DNA from: Mauremys mutica
Lineage: Eukaryota; Chordata; Testudines; Geoemydidae
Direction: 5' to 3'
DNA length: 64,000 bases
NCBI RefSeq assembly: GCF_020497125.1
Contig: NC_059089.1
Coordinates: 29,034,282-29,098,281, forward strand
Shown here: piece after piece, positions 53,324 to 64,000 of the stretch
How positions within the stretch are numbered: position 1 is the first letter of the stretch
Layout of the letters: each line of letters begins with the position of its first letter
Notes under the pieces: generated by a model
Database searches by the model: none
What the model was told of the DNA's origin: nothing
Seen by the model: only the letters and a program-made list of their open reading frames with translations
Position numbers and translations under genes: made by a program

Positions 53324-55707
53324 GTATAAAAAGTTGTTGTGAATATTTGAATCTCAACAATGTATCAATATTACATATGTACTTACATAAATAATTATCT
53401 CTAATTTATGCAACTGGAGTTTCTAGGCTTGTTATGCCCATATAGTGAATCCAATTCACATCAGCATTCTGCCTAGGGATTCATTGCATTTCAAATGGGA
53501 AAATTGCATTTTATTGTAATTAAATAGGTATGCTGAAAGAACTGTCAGAAAATCAATACCTAATTCTGAACTTCAGAGCATTGAGTGATGTAGATGATCC
53601 CAAAAATGTAGTAGTTATAGAACTGTCAGTGATGAATTTTTCAGTAGTGAGCATCTGACTTCAGTATATTTGTAATACCCAGAACAAGCGGTCACTTGGT
53701 AAAATAAATAGCCAATCAATTTAGAACAAATCACATGGCATTTACTTAGTCTGGAATTCACTGCCATGGGTGGTCAGAGTCAGATATTGTGGCAGCATCA
53801 TAGAAATAGCCGGATGATTGTATAACTGCTAATAATGATTGCAGGTGGTGAGCTAAGATGCTCATGAGATATTATGCTCCAGTTGTCAAGAAGGGAGTTT
53901 TGCCTTCTTATCTGAAGTAGAATGGCAAATCCTATCATCTTTTAAAAAATAAGTAAAATCAAAACCTTTAGAAGTTATTCTTCACTTGAAGAGATTGTAG
54001 ATGAAGCATGCATTCAGCACTGTTTGCCTAATGGGTTTATCGATCTCTAATTTCACCTGAAACTGGAAAATGAGCATTTCTGAGGTTAGTGGTTGGCAAG
54101 CTCCACATTTTTATTAGCCAGTGTACAAGCCAAGTAGGTATTTTCCTCTGTACTTGTGAATAAAAGCACAGAGGTATTCCGGCACTATGTTTCCCTAGAA
54201 TTAATCCCTGGGGTTGGCCAACGCAGGTTGGCAAGGGCACAGTACTGCTAACCAAGTCTGTCTCCCCACCAGCCTTGTCACCACATCAGTTCCTGCCAGG
54301 GACCACCATGCCCGGTGGTATTACTCTGTGCTTCTTTGTCAGACTTGTTTCCATGGAGCAGTCCTCTAAGAGGTAGAGTATCTCTGACAGCTGAGCATTG
54401 ATAAAGATTGGTAACTTATAAATAAGCATAATTTATCACTGAACACAAATGCTACGTAAGGAATAGAGTATTTGTACATGAAACAGAAATTGGATGGAAT
54501 CAGTGTTTGTTACAAACATGCTTTTTCATTTGTACCTATCTAGTGAATAGAAGTCAGGACTGTATCTCTTTCAATGTGCTTGATTCAGTGCAGTAAATAA
54601 TAAATTAAGTTCTCTTCACATAGTTCTGTGTAAAGCAGCACATGAAACTAAGGAAGGGAGGTATATCACCTCAGGAAAGGGTAAAGTAGTGTTGTGATAA
54701 CTACCCGACATTCTCTATTATCTATCTATGCAATAGAATTCATAAGAGATTTTGACTGGAGTCTGTTCCCCCGATATACAGACATGCTTCCCCATTATCT
54801 AATAAGACTTGTTTGGAAGCAGAATGAACATGATAACCACACAATACAAGCTATTGCCTCTTTTTGTCCTAATGAAAGGATTTGATATCAGTGACTTCGG
54901 ACAACTTGGATGTTTCATTATTTTATTTATAAGTGCTCTGTTATCAGTTTTAAGGTAAAGTAACCTTCGCAGCTACTAGATTCCAGGTGGATCTGTGGGA
55001 TTCAATGGGAGCCTGGGTACAACACAGTGCTTCCCTTGACTTGACTGAATAGACACTGAAGATATTATGACACATAAAGTCATAGAAATGGAGCCTTGTT
55101 TTACCAAAAATTAGCAACATATTTGATTAAAGGGCCACTGTTGAGATTGGTTGGCCCAAAATGCGACTTACCTTTTTATTGCTCATACGTTTCCAGAAAC
55201 TATGTCATTCTGTATGATGAGGGTTTGCGATTTGAGAGTAGTGGTTTGGAAAACAAATTCTTCAAAACCTGCTTGCCTTTATTTGATTAACCATGCAATA
55301 AGAAGCTTGTGTGTGCAGCCCAGCCCTCATGGACAATAAATAACTAGTGTGTAACTAAGTGACCAGGAACAGCCCTATAATAACATGTTGGTACATGCAT
55401 GCAAGTGGGGGAAGTGTAATATGCAATCAGTTTTTCTAAACAGAGAGAAAAACGCTTTTAAGAAACTGAAGTTTGTCTTCATATCTTGGCAATGTCCTTT
55501 TAAAATATATGAGATTTTTGGTAGATATAATGGTATTTAGTGTTCACTTGGGCTTCCTCTTGTTAATATCATGCTAAGATTCCAAATAGATTGTCGGTTC
55601 AGATATGTAATCTGGTCTTGTGTTGAAATATTTGGATTATCTTGACAAATGAGTTAATTTTTACTAAGGTAGCCTCATAAGAAGCTATGTTCAGCTGAAA
55701 TATAAAC
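53324..55707. other. intron after the third exon, nothing recognised
   Basis: AT-rich intron. A possible LINE-tail relic lies at 53745-53960 (ggaattcactgccatgggtg), too weak to call. No further RALGPS1 exon was found. Confidence 0.5.
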
Positions 55708-55791
55708 ATAGAATCATAGAACTGGAAGGACCTTGAGAGGTCTTCTGGTCCAGTCCCGTGCTCTCATGGCAGGACTAAGTATTATCTAGAC

Positions 55792-56009
55792 CAGTAATTC
55801 TCAAAAATTTGTACTGGTGATCCCTTTCACATAGCAAGCCTCTGAGTGCGACCCCCGCCTTATAAATATATAAAAAAGTGTTTTTAATTTAACACTGTTA
55901 TAAATGCTGGATGCAAAGCGGGGTTTGGGGTGGAGGTTGACAGCTCGCGACCCCCCCCCCATGTAATAACCTTTTGACCCCCTGAGGGGTCCCAGTTTGA
56001 GAACCCCTG
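55792..56009. mobile_element. hAT MITE in the CR1 tail
   Basis: The ends cagtaattctcaaa and tttgagaacccctg are inverted. The flanks ATCTAGAC (55784-55791) and ATCTAAAC (56010-56017) form an 8-bp duplication with one mismatch. The interior has a poly-C run (gacccccccccc). Non-coding. Confidence 0.88.
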
Positions 56010-56046
56010 ATCTAAACCATCCCTGATAGGTGTTTGTCTAACCTGC

Positions 56047-56850
56047 TGTCAGGATTCCCTCCCCACTCTGAACTTTAGGGTACAGACGCGGGGACCCACA
56101 TGAAGACCCCCTAAGCTTATTTCTACAATCTTAGGTTAAAAACTCCCCTATTCCTTGGATTAAGTAACGCTGCCACAACCAAGTGATTTAAACAAACATT
56201 TAGGGAGGGCCACTTGAAGCCCTACCTTCCCCAAATATCCCCCCAAGCCCCTACACCCCTTTTCCTGGGCAGGCTTGAGAATAATATCCTCACAAATTGG
56301 TACAGGTGAACACAGACCCAAACCCTTGGATCTTAAAACGATGAAAAAACAATCAGGTTCTTAAAAGAAGAATTTTAATTAAAGAAAAGGTAAAAGAATT
56401 ACTTCTGTAAAATCAGGATGGTAAGTACTTTACAGAATAACAAAAGACTCAAGAACATAGTGGATCTCCCCTCTAGGCAAAACCTGAAAGTTACAAATCC
56501 AGGGATATACCTCCCTCTAGACAAGGAAAATCACAAGCCAAAAATAAAAGTAAGCTAACACATTCCCTTATTACTTACTAATTCTAATTGAGTTGGATTG
56601 CTTGCCTTCTTGATCTGTCTCTGGCAAGCACACAGAACAGACAGACAAAGAACAGACAAAACAAAGCCTTTTCCCCCTCCCAGATTTGAAAGTATCTTGT
56701 CCCCTTATTGGTCCTTTTGGTCAGGTGCCAGCCAGGTTACCTGAGCTTCTTAACCTTTTACAGGTAAAAGGATTTTGTGCCTGTGGCCAGGAGGGATTTT
56801 ATAGTATTGTACACAGAAAGGTGGTTACCCCTCTCTTTATATTTATGACA
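56047..56850 (-). mobile_element. solo LTR with 5-bp duplication
   Basis: An 804-bp block bounded by tgtcagg and atgaca (TG...CA), flanked by CCTGC on both sides (56042-56046, 56851-56855). On the minus strand it begins TGTCATAAATATAAAGAGAG. No internal genes. It interrupts the CR1 tail between 'tgtctaacctgc' and 'tcttaaaaatctcc'. Confidence 0.85.
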
Positions 56851-57300
56851 CCTGCTCTTAAAAATCTCCAAAGACGTAGATTCCACAACATCCATAGGCA
56901 ATTTATTCCAATGCTTAGCTACCCTGACAGGAAGTTGTTCCTAATGTCCCACCTAAATCACCCTTGCTGCAGTTTGAAGCATTCCTTCTTGTCCTATCCT
57001 CAGAGGTTAAGGAGAATTGTCTCCCTCCTCCTTGTAACAACCTTTTATGTATTTGAAAACTGTTACCATCTCCCCCCCCCTTCTTCTCCAGACTAAACAA
57101 ACCCAGTTTTTTCAATCTTCCTTCATAGGTCATGTTTTCTAAACCTTTAATCATTGTTGCTCTTCTCTGGACTTCCTCCAATTTGTCCAGATCATTTTGA
57201 ATTTTAATCCTATCCTCCAAAGCACTTGCAACCCCTCCCAGCTTGGTATCGTCAGCAAATTTTAAAAGTATACTCTCAATGCCATTATCTACATTAAAAA

Positions 57301-58205
57301 GATCATAGAATCATAGGGTTGGAAAGGACCTCAGGATGAAGATATTGAGTAAAACTTTCACATTTGGGTTCCTAAAGTTAGGCACCTAATAAGTTTCCTG
57401 ATTATTCCAGTGTGTACTGAGCACCCACAACTCTCACTGAGGTCAATAGATACTGCTCATACTTAGCAGCTCTGAAAATCAAACCAGATTTTTAGGTGTT
57501 TTTGGCATCCTAGTTTGAAGGTGTTGGCCCATACTCCATTTCCCCAGTACAGTACCCATGCTAATGACACTAAACTGCAGATGGCACTGCTCTTGCTCCA
57601 ATGTTAATGAAGCAGCCCGGGAAGACTGAGTACTCTCTTGGTGGTATCTATTCCAAAGTCTTATGCTGAAGCTTTCAGAGGCTTGGAACCATGAATTTTT
57701 GAGGAAAAAATCAAAGCTGGTCAAGCAGGCAGGTGCTGCTAGGACTGCAGGTTCATTGGAGCTAACAAAACAGGAGGCATCCTAGATCTTTGCATCCCAC
57801 TAGCCAGTCAGTCACACTTGGAACTGAAGAAAGAAGAATCTTTATCCAAAGGACTTTCTTTGCTGAGAGCAGCATTGTGCTTGGGAGCTGGTGTGGATAA
57901 TGTTTTCATATCAGATGTTCTCATTTTTCTGGAGGTTGTTACTCCAGTGCCATCATTCTGATTACCATCCACTCACTCTTTAAAACTAGAATTCAAGACT
58001 TAGATTCTCAGGCATACAGTCAGTTGATTTACTAGTATACATAATGCTCCTCTGAATGACCAAGGAGTAAAATGAATATTTTCTCAGTGATAGACTCTGC
58101 TTCCTCTGTGATATTTATACATAAGCTCCCAATCATGCTGTTTAGGGCTCTGCATATATATCAGTGAGCCATACTGAAGAATTTGGATGTATTATGTTGA
58201 TACAT
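57301..58205. other. intron with small CR1 tail and MITE relics
   Basis: 57303-57335 is a tiny CR1 3' tail (agaatcatagggttggaaag). 57360-57485 resembles a decayed palindromic MITE (ttgggttcctaaagttaggc, then gagcacccacaactctcact). The rest is featureless. Confidence 0.45.
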
Positions 58206-58320
58206 GGAATCATAGAAGATTAGGGTTGGAAGAGACCTCAGGAGGTCATCTAGTGCAGCCCCCTGCTCAAAGTAGGACAACCTCAACTAAATCGTCCCAG
58301 AAAGATTTCTAATTAGGTTA
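58206..58320 (-). mobile_element. CR1 3' end fragment, antisense
   Basis: ggaatcatagaagattaggg, then gagacctcaggaggtcatct, then agtgcagccccctgctcaaa, then actaaatcgtcccag: the last 115 bases of a CR1. Confidence 0.8.
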
Positions 58321-58383
58321 TTCACTTAAGAAAATGAGGAGAAAAATAAATAATTATAATAATAATTATAATTAGCCTCTTAC

Positions 58384-58590
58384 AGTTGGTATGGGTACTT
58401 CCACCTTTTCATGTTCTCTATATGTATAAATATCTTCTTACTGTGTGTTCCATTCTATGCATCCGATGAAGTGCGCTGTAGCCCACGAAAGCTTATGCTC
58501 AAATAAATTTGTTAGTCTCTAAGGTGCCACAAGTACTCCTGTTCTTTTTGCTGATACAGACTAACACGGCTGCTACTCTGAAACCTATAT
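58384..58590 (+). mobile_element. Penelope-like element 3' terminus
   Basis: Same order as 43150-43330: ttccaccttttcatgttctc, then gaagtgcgctgtagcccacg, aaagcttatgctcaaataaa, tttgttagtctctaaggtgc, and, unlike the right end at 43328, a full outer end ctgatacagactaacacggc then tgctactctgaaacc. No ORF: a tail-only copy. Confidence 0.8.
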
Positions 58591-58813
58591 ATATTTCTCT
58601 GAACCAGGCTAAAAATCAGAACATGCAAATTATATTTACTGAAATAGTATCCATCATCTTGAAAATTGTACTGTTTTAAGCTGTTATTTTGATTTGACAG
58701 CTTTGTCTGTTCTTACCCAACAGTTGATGAGAGGAAGCAGACCTGATCTGATAAGCAGTTTTACATTCAGAATGACATTTATTATGATCAAAAGCTAGAC
58801 CACTGAGTGATTA
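58591..58813. other. intron spacer
   Basis: AT-rich, nothing recognised. Confidence 0.4.
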
Positions 58814-59112
58814 TGATGGGGTGTACAAGCCCCACACTGGGCAACATGGGGTTAAGGAATTATTTTGGGCTCAGCCAGCCCCACCCTGCCACACCTGCAG
58901 AAACAGGTGCTGGAGGAATTAAAAGGCACGGAATTAGCTCATTTGGATGGCAGACCTGGAGGTTAGCAGACCCACAGCTCCAGCAGTGCAAAGCAGAAAG
59001 AAGTCTAAGACTCTGACACAGCTGCCCAAAGGGGCCCTCCCAAGAGGCAAAGGAGGACCCACCCCAGAGATTGCCAGAGAGGGAAGTATCCTGTGGACTT
59101 TGGACATTGGTA

Positions 59113-60175
59113 GCATAAGAACGGCCATACTGGGTCAGACCAGAGGTCCATCTAGCCCAGTATCCTGTCTTCCAACAGTGGCCAATGCCAGGTGCCCCAG
59201 AGGGAATGAACAGAACAGGTAATCAATCATCAAGTTATCCATCCTCTGTCGCACATTTCCAGTTTCTGGCAAACAGAGGCTAGGGACACCATCCCTGCCC
59301 ATCCTGGATAATAGCCATTGATGGACCTATCCTCCATGAAATTATCTAGTTCTTTTTTTAACCCTTTTATAGTCTGGGCCTTCACAACATCCTCTGGCAA
59401 GGAGTTCCACAGGTTGACTGTGTTGTGTGAAAAAACCTTCCTTTTGTTTGTTTTAAACCTGCTGCCTATTAATTTTCATTTGGTGACCCCTAATTGTTGT
59501 GTTATGAGAAGGAGTAAATAACACTTCCTTATTTCCTTTCTCCACACCAGTCATGATTTTATAGACCTCTATCATATCTCCCCTTTGTTGTCGTCTTTCC
59601 AAGCTGAAAAGTCCAAGTCTTATTAATCTCTCTGCATATGGCAGCCATTCCATACCCCTAATCATTTTTGTTGCCCTTTTCTGAACCTTTTCCAATTCCA
59701 ATGTATCTTTTCTGAGGTGGGGCAACCACTTCTGCACGCAGTATTCAAGACGTGGGTGTACCATGGATTTATATAAAAGCAATATGATATTTTCTGCCTT
59801 ATTATCTAGCCCTTTCTTAATGGTTCCCAACATTCTGTTCACTTTTTTGACTGCCACTGCACGTTGAGTGGATGTTTTCAGAGAACTAGCCACAAAATCT
59901 CTTTCTTGAGTGGTAATAGCTAATTTAGACCCCATCATTTTATATGTATACTTGGGATTATGTTTTCCTATGTGCATTACTTTGCATTTATCAACATTGA
60001 ATTTCATCTTCCATTTTGTTGCCCAGTTACCCAGTTTTGTGAGATCCCTTTGTAGCTCTTCGCAGTCTGCTTGGAACTTAACTATCTTGAGTAGTTTTAT
60101 ATAATCTGCAAATTTTGCCACCTCACTGTTTACCCTTTTTTCCAGAATATGAATATGAATAACCCCTCTTATTAT
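59113..60175 (-). mobile_element. CR1-type LINE, antisense, inserted in an LTR
   Basis: The 3' end on the left (gcataagaacggccatactg) matches the copy at 7569. Its ORF2 remnant is the long minus ORF ending at 59453. Because the LTR sequence resumes after it, the LINE is the younger of the two. Confidence 0.8.
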
Positions 60176-60424
60176 GGTTTGGATTTCCCCAGCAGGGGAA
60201 AGCCTTGGACTAAACTGACCCCGGGGGTTGGAGGGTATGAGAGAAAGAGGCCCAGGGAGGACAGCCTTAAGCAGCCTTGGTTGCCAGACTACTGGTAGTC
60301 TAAAGGGTCCTGAGTCAGAGCCCAGTGGAATAGGAGGGCCCGGGCTCCCCTCCTCACAATCCCTTGTGGCCATGACCACTAGACCTCGCTGTCCAACCAG
60401 ACCCCAAGTGAGGACCGTGACCAA
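59453..60424 (-). pseudogene. CR1-type ORF2, RT end and C-terminal domain
   Basis: A 323-codon ORF whose first about 80 residues are LTR-derived read-through. From there it is LINE: NSEVAKFADYIKLLKIV (motif C, FADD replaced by FADY, so catalytically dead), KMKFNVDKCKVMHIGKHNPK, LLLYKSMVHPRLEYCVQKWL, PHLRKDTLELEKVQKRATKM, RLGLFSLERRQQRGDMIEVY. It is unusually free of stops for its divergence. The N-terminal endonuclease and early RT motifs are missing. Confidence 0.83.
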
Positions 60425-60450
60425 AAGAGAGAGAGAGAGCGAGAAAAATT

Positions 60451-60769
60451 GACAGATGTATTCTAGATTAGACTTTGCATCCAGAAAGTGTTTTATATCA
60501 TCCTTGTTTATAACTCAACGAAAGTCATATAAATAAGCTCCTAATGATATACATGAAATACTGGTGCAGCCATGCAAAAAGGAGCAAAATGAACTTTTCT
60601 ATTTAATTATTTTTACAAGTGTGCAAGGAGTGATGAATTGGTACACGGGTGTCCACCAAATGACAGAGCCCATCAGGTTTCAACTCTTTCTCTTCACTTC
60701 CGTTGTGCCATACAAATCTTGTGAGTTTAGCTAAGGTGATTTATGCATTCATTCCACCAAAGGAGAACA
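60451..60769. other. intron, nothing recognised
   Basis: AT-rich spacer. Confidence 0.45.
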
Positions 60770-60990
60770 CTTCTGTGGTATAAGTGTAACCCAAACACCT
60801 TCCGGGTATGGTGTTCTGTCCCATCTAGTGGCACTGAGACCACTTAGAGAGAGATTGAGTCTGCTCTACAGCCTTAGCTAACAGGCATATGGCTTTTAGC
60901 TCATGCAGTAGAGGCTCATGCACTAAGCTCCAGAAATCCCAGGTTCAGTCTCACCCACCGTCAACAAGGGTCTGTCAGCATTACATAAGC
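60770..60990 (+). repeat. tRNA-derived SINE-like repeat
   Basis: 60891-60955 has a tRNA-like layout: A-box-like TAGCTCATGCAGTAG and, about 33 bases on, B-box-like GGTTCAGTCTC. Stems do not close as in a functional tRNA. A flanking body (cccatctagtggcactgaga, then ccacttagagagagattgag) precedes it. It is probably a SINE or a tRNA-like relic. Confidence 0.4.
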
Positions 60991-63892
60991 AGTAAAGAGC
61001 GTTCAATTTCCTGTTACATTCAGCCCCTAAAACACAAGACAGAAATTCTGTTACAAAACATCATTACTTGACTTGATGAGAGTTTATTTTGATTTTTCAG
61101 ACCAAGTAAGCTTAAGAACTCAGGTTAAAGTGAGTTTAAGAATTCAGTCTCAACACTGGAGGTGCTTAAGATGTGGGAATAAAATATATACAGACAGTGT
61201 TTTGTAGGGAAACATTTCTGCAGAAAACCCCACAATTCTGTCACTTACACAGTTGTTTGTTGGATGCAATCTGAGGAAACAGTTCGCACTAAAACAATGC
61301 ACCTTTTAAAACTAGATAAAAGGGCCAAAGGAGATGGCTTTACAAAGACTGGCTTTGTGTTTTTGAGGATTTGTTTTTCTTAGTTAAAACACAAAACTGG
61401 GCCCTGATGTGCCATATGATTACATTTCATATATTTAACATGGGTGTTTATGTTTTGGCTACTATACTGATATTGTTCACATTTAAATAGCCCCTTTACA
61501 ATGATGAGGAGCTTCATGTTTTATTTTATACAGGTTGTTAGATCCTGAATGCCTGGGAGAGAAAATTCACTAAAAAAAACCCCAAACACACAACTTCAGG
61601 CTTGGAAATCTAGAGATCCTAAATCATCCTAAGCCAAGCAAGTAGCATGGCAGTGTCCTAATGGGAGCTCAACAAAACAAACACGCCGGATGCTATTCTG
61701 CAATCTTTACTCTCATTGAGTTGTACTCACTCACAAGTAATTCCATGAGAAACTGCCATGCATGTTAAGGAAGGTTTGCAGAACTTGTCCTATAATTTGC
61801 AAATTATAATACTGGATTTCATTTACAGTATCACATATGGTGGAACTTTTATACTCCTGTGTCTGTTTTCAATCCATATGCTTAACGCTGCTGCTCATTC
61901 ACTGGTCTTCTGTTATCTGGTAAATGGACACTTCCAGAAACTCATTCTTCTCATTATGGCCCCTTTTACAGCATGTTTTTTACTGTATTTAAGAACTATA
62001 TAACTGTCTGCGGTAGCATTTTAGCAAAGTTGTAATCATAGTTAAAATTATTTCCAGCTAAACTTGCTTGTGGTAAATACTGTAAACATTTTAAATACAC
62101 AATACTGTTTGGCCAGCCATGTAAGGGCCCTGTCTAGAGCAATGCTTTAAACAGTTTTAATATGATTTGGCTCTATCCATATGCGCTGGCCAACAAGAAA
62201 AGGGCTTCATTCCATGGAGAGAAGATCAAAAGCACAACATGCCTTCATTCAGAAGGTATGTATGAGAAGAGATTAAAGAAAGGAGGAGGGAACAAGGGGA
62301 CAGAGATACACAGAACGGTTCTCTGCCTCTTCTTTTTCATCTTCACCTTGTCTGTTGTTATTTCTCTGTGTTCCCACACCAAACCAAAGTAGGAGATTAC
62401 CATGGAAATCTCCTGTATTTTTTCTGCCCAGTCTTTTTAAATTTAACTCCTGGAGAATATAGCTAACCCTGTGGGATCAAAGGATTGTGAGAAGATGAGA
62501 TTTTCTTTTATATCTATGGATTTGGATTGCCCCTAGGTATCCTGCAGGGTTGCACTGTTTAGAACAAGACAATATGATGACTGGAAACCAGATCTTTGGA
62601 GCCATTCCTACTACTCCACTCCTCTGCTAGTAATTCTTTTGATGATTCACACTAGCCAGGAGTTTTGACAGACTCGCAACCAACTGTGTTTCTTGCTTAG
62701 CTGTAATGCTCTAATCTGCTGCCAGTTGGATACTGAATGCCACCAGCATTTTGTAATATCCATGTTCATTTTTCAATGACCCACATTTATGTAACTATAA
62801 ATACATTATTAAAGTGAATCCAGTGTGATTTGCTGAAGAATAAATTAATTTCTGAAGTGGTTTAGCTGAATTAGTTGCGCGAATTCAGATTGGGAAAGAT
62901 GAAATTAAACATAAAGGGTATAGCATACTGTTTCCCTATTAAAAAAAAGTTTTAAATATATCCTTTGCACTCAAGCCTATATATGTTATATATAGCATAA
63001 CTGATCTAGGAATAAGACCCTTACTAAGGGCTTTCTAAATGCTAAGGGAATTCTCCTCCTTCTATCTTCTATCAGTTAAAACACGTCCTTGAGACAACTT
63101 TCTGTATCCTCCAAAGCTTTTTGATCCTGTCACCTTCTGGAAGCTAGCCAATTCCCATGTCAGTAATCCCTGGGTAGTGACTATTGTGGGACCGTGGGTA
63201 AGTTCTGTGCTAAGAAGGAATATGTGTTTCTAATTGCTGGGAGCCATTGCCAAGTCTGGATTCTTGGGTGGAGTAGTCCTGCCCTGTTGCAGGACACACT
63301 TAAAATCTCCATCATCCCTTATCTTATATTTCTGACATTACCTGCTTCCTCCGCTACTGATTCTTAACCAAGTCATGAGGAGGTGAATTAGCATGAGGAG
63401 GTGAATCAGGTTGGGAACTCAGGCCAGAGATGGTGGAGGAACTGACATGGAGCTGGCAGAAGGGATTAGGATTCCATTAGCCCACTGGTGATGGCGTTCC
63501 AGAGCTCAGCAGGGGTAGGTGGATAAAGACTGCAAAGAGCTTTCTGTTTAGGAGGTTGGTAGGTGAGGGAGCAGTGCAGCAGTTGCCACAGTAAAAGTCT
63601 AAGTCCAGTTGCTACTTACACATGCAGACTCCACATTCATCAGCAAATTCTAATCTTATTGCATTGGGAATTGCCTTCAGAAATGCAGGTCCTTATCACT
63701 TTTGCTAAATGAGAATCTGCATAAGCTGTTAAAAACAAGTTTATTCTCTTTTCTGGACTCTGTCTATTAGAGGGTGAGATAATCAGAACCCTAACAATCT
63801 CTCGAGTAGAGGCAATGGTGCACAGACACACAAGTTAATGAATTTCATCGAGAAAATTTTGAGAAAAATGATCACACACACAACAGTCAGTC
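60991..63892. other. intron, nothing recognised
   Basis: AT-rich intron with chance ORFs of up to 81 codons and no named repeat. A direct repeat 'catgaggaggtgaat' occurs twice at 63376-63408. Confidence 0.5.
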
Positions 63893-64000
63893 ACTCTTCT
63901 CCAGTAGGAGAACACTTTAACCTTTCTGGTCATTCAATGACAGCCCTGCGGGTGGCAATTTTGCAACAGAAAAGTTTCAAAAACAGACTCCAAAGAGAAA
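63893..64000 (+). mobile_element. Penelope-like ORF fragment at the window edge
   Basis: Plus-strand frame SPVGEHFNLSGHSMTALRVA, then ILQQKSFKNRLQRE, matching residues about 361-394 of the PLE ORF at 41780. It holds the Glu of the GIY-YIG domain. It continues beyond the window. Confidence 0.8.

Larger units (their letters stand above)
55708..57300 (-). mobile_element. CR1 LINE, antisense, carrying a hAT MITE and a solo LTR
   Basis: The 3' end at 55708 (agaatcatagaactggaagg) is followed by tail sequence interrupted by 55792-56009 and 56047-56850. From 56851 the tail and ORF2 end continue (agacgtagattccacaacat, then ttcctaatgtcccacctaaa), up to RT coding sequence near 57300. Minus-strand fragments read RIKIQNDLDKLEEVQRRA and MIKGLENMTYEGRLKKLGLF. 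It is 5'-truncated. Confidence 0.83.
58814..60450 (+). mobile_element. LTR split by a LINE
   Basis: The left part, 58814-59112, begins tgatggggtgtacaagcccc, runs through 'aaaaggcacggaattagctc' and ends ctgtggactttggacatt. The right part, from about 60176, reads tatggtttggatttccccag, then gggaaagccttggactaaac. Both parts are GC-richer than their surroundings and read as one LTR with the LINE removed. The right end near 60450 is approximate. No viral genes. Confidence 0.6.

Noticed and set aside
60891..60955. Functional tRNA gene
   Set aside because: Box-like motifs are present, but stems do not pair properly and a repeated body flanks it, so a SINE-type relic is more likely.
1..64000. Bacterial, phage or CRISPR content
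   Set aside because: No operons, no ribosome-binding sites, no long intact host ORFs, and no regularly spaced direct repeats. Spliced exons and LINE, LTR and DIRS families show a vertebrate genome.
1..64000. ANGPTL2, which I recall lies antisense inside a RALGPS1 intron in other vertebrates
   Set aside because: I looked for its fibrinogen-like and coiled-coil coding segments on the minus strand and found none. It may lie in a different intron outside this window.
53324..64000. Further RALGPS1 exons (Pro-rich linker or PH domain)
   Set aside because: No segment flanked by splice sites translates into the expected downstream protein. Those exons must be outside the window.

Overview
This window is vertebrate nuclear DNA, most likely from a turtle. 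It is AT-rich, has no long intact host ORF, and is dominated by transposable elements. The combination of families points to Testudines: CR1-type and L2 LINEs, Penelope-like elements (PLEs) with a GIY-YIG endonuclease, DIRS-type tyrosine-recombinase retroelements, PIF/Harbinger elements with a Myb-like partner gene, hAT and pogo-like MITEs, and solo LTRs. The species call is inference; a crocodilian or another reptile is not excluded.

Host gene: three short plus-strand exons (9480-9617, 23294-23387, 53256-53323) have matching splice phases and translate into consecutive parts of RALGPS1, a Ral-specific guanine nucleotide exchange factor. They cover the end of the catalytic CDC25/RasGEF domain and the start of the linker. 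Everything else is intron: the intron running into the window (1-9479), a 13.7 kb intron (9618-23293), a 29.9 kb intron (23388-53255), and the start of the next one.

First intron part (1-9479): a PLE ORF fragment at the left edge, palindromic MITEs, a Harbinger MITE, a GC-rich hAT element with internal palindromic repeats, a pogo-like MITE, a LINE 3' end and two PLE pieces.

13.7 kb intron: almost all of it is one old, 5'-truncated DIRS element (about 9985-22780). It has been split by a younger, structurally complete DIRS (10541-16582), a solo LTR (18360-19056), and an antisense CR1 that itself carries a second CR1. The younger DIRS keeps inverted terminal repeats, gag, RT/RNase H, tyrosine recombinase and an internal complementary region that spells the predicted circle junction. 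Its proteins are broken by a reverse-transcriptase deletion, frameshifts and stops.

29.9 kb intron: a LINE with a hAT insertion, a DIRS left end joined to a Harbinger piece, a CR1, an L2 with a MITE inside, and a 4.5 kb two-gene Harbinger remnant with transposase and Myb-like gene convergent. Then a PLE with an inverted terminal copy, a 422-codon ORF and a 13-bp target duplication; two more DIRS remnants; a 654-bp hAT element; a 1.2 kb LTR; and another CR1-like element.

After the third exon: a CR1 carrying both a hAT MITE and a solo LTR, PLE tails, an LTR split by a LINE, a tRNA-like SINE, and a PLE fragment at the right edge. Nesting gives relative insertion ages at several points. The most notable content is the DIRS circle-junction architecture and the inverted-terminal PLE.
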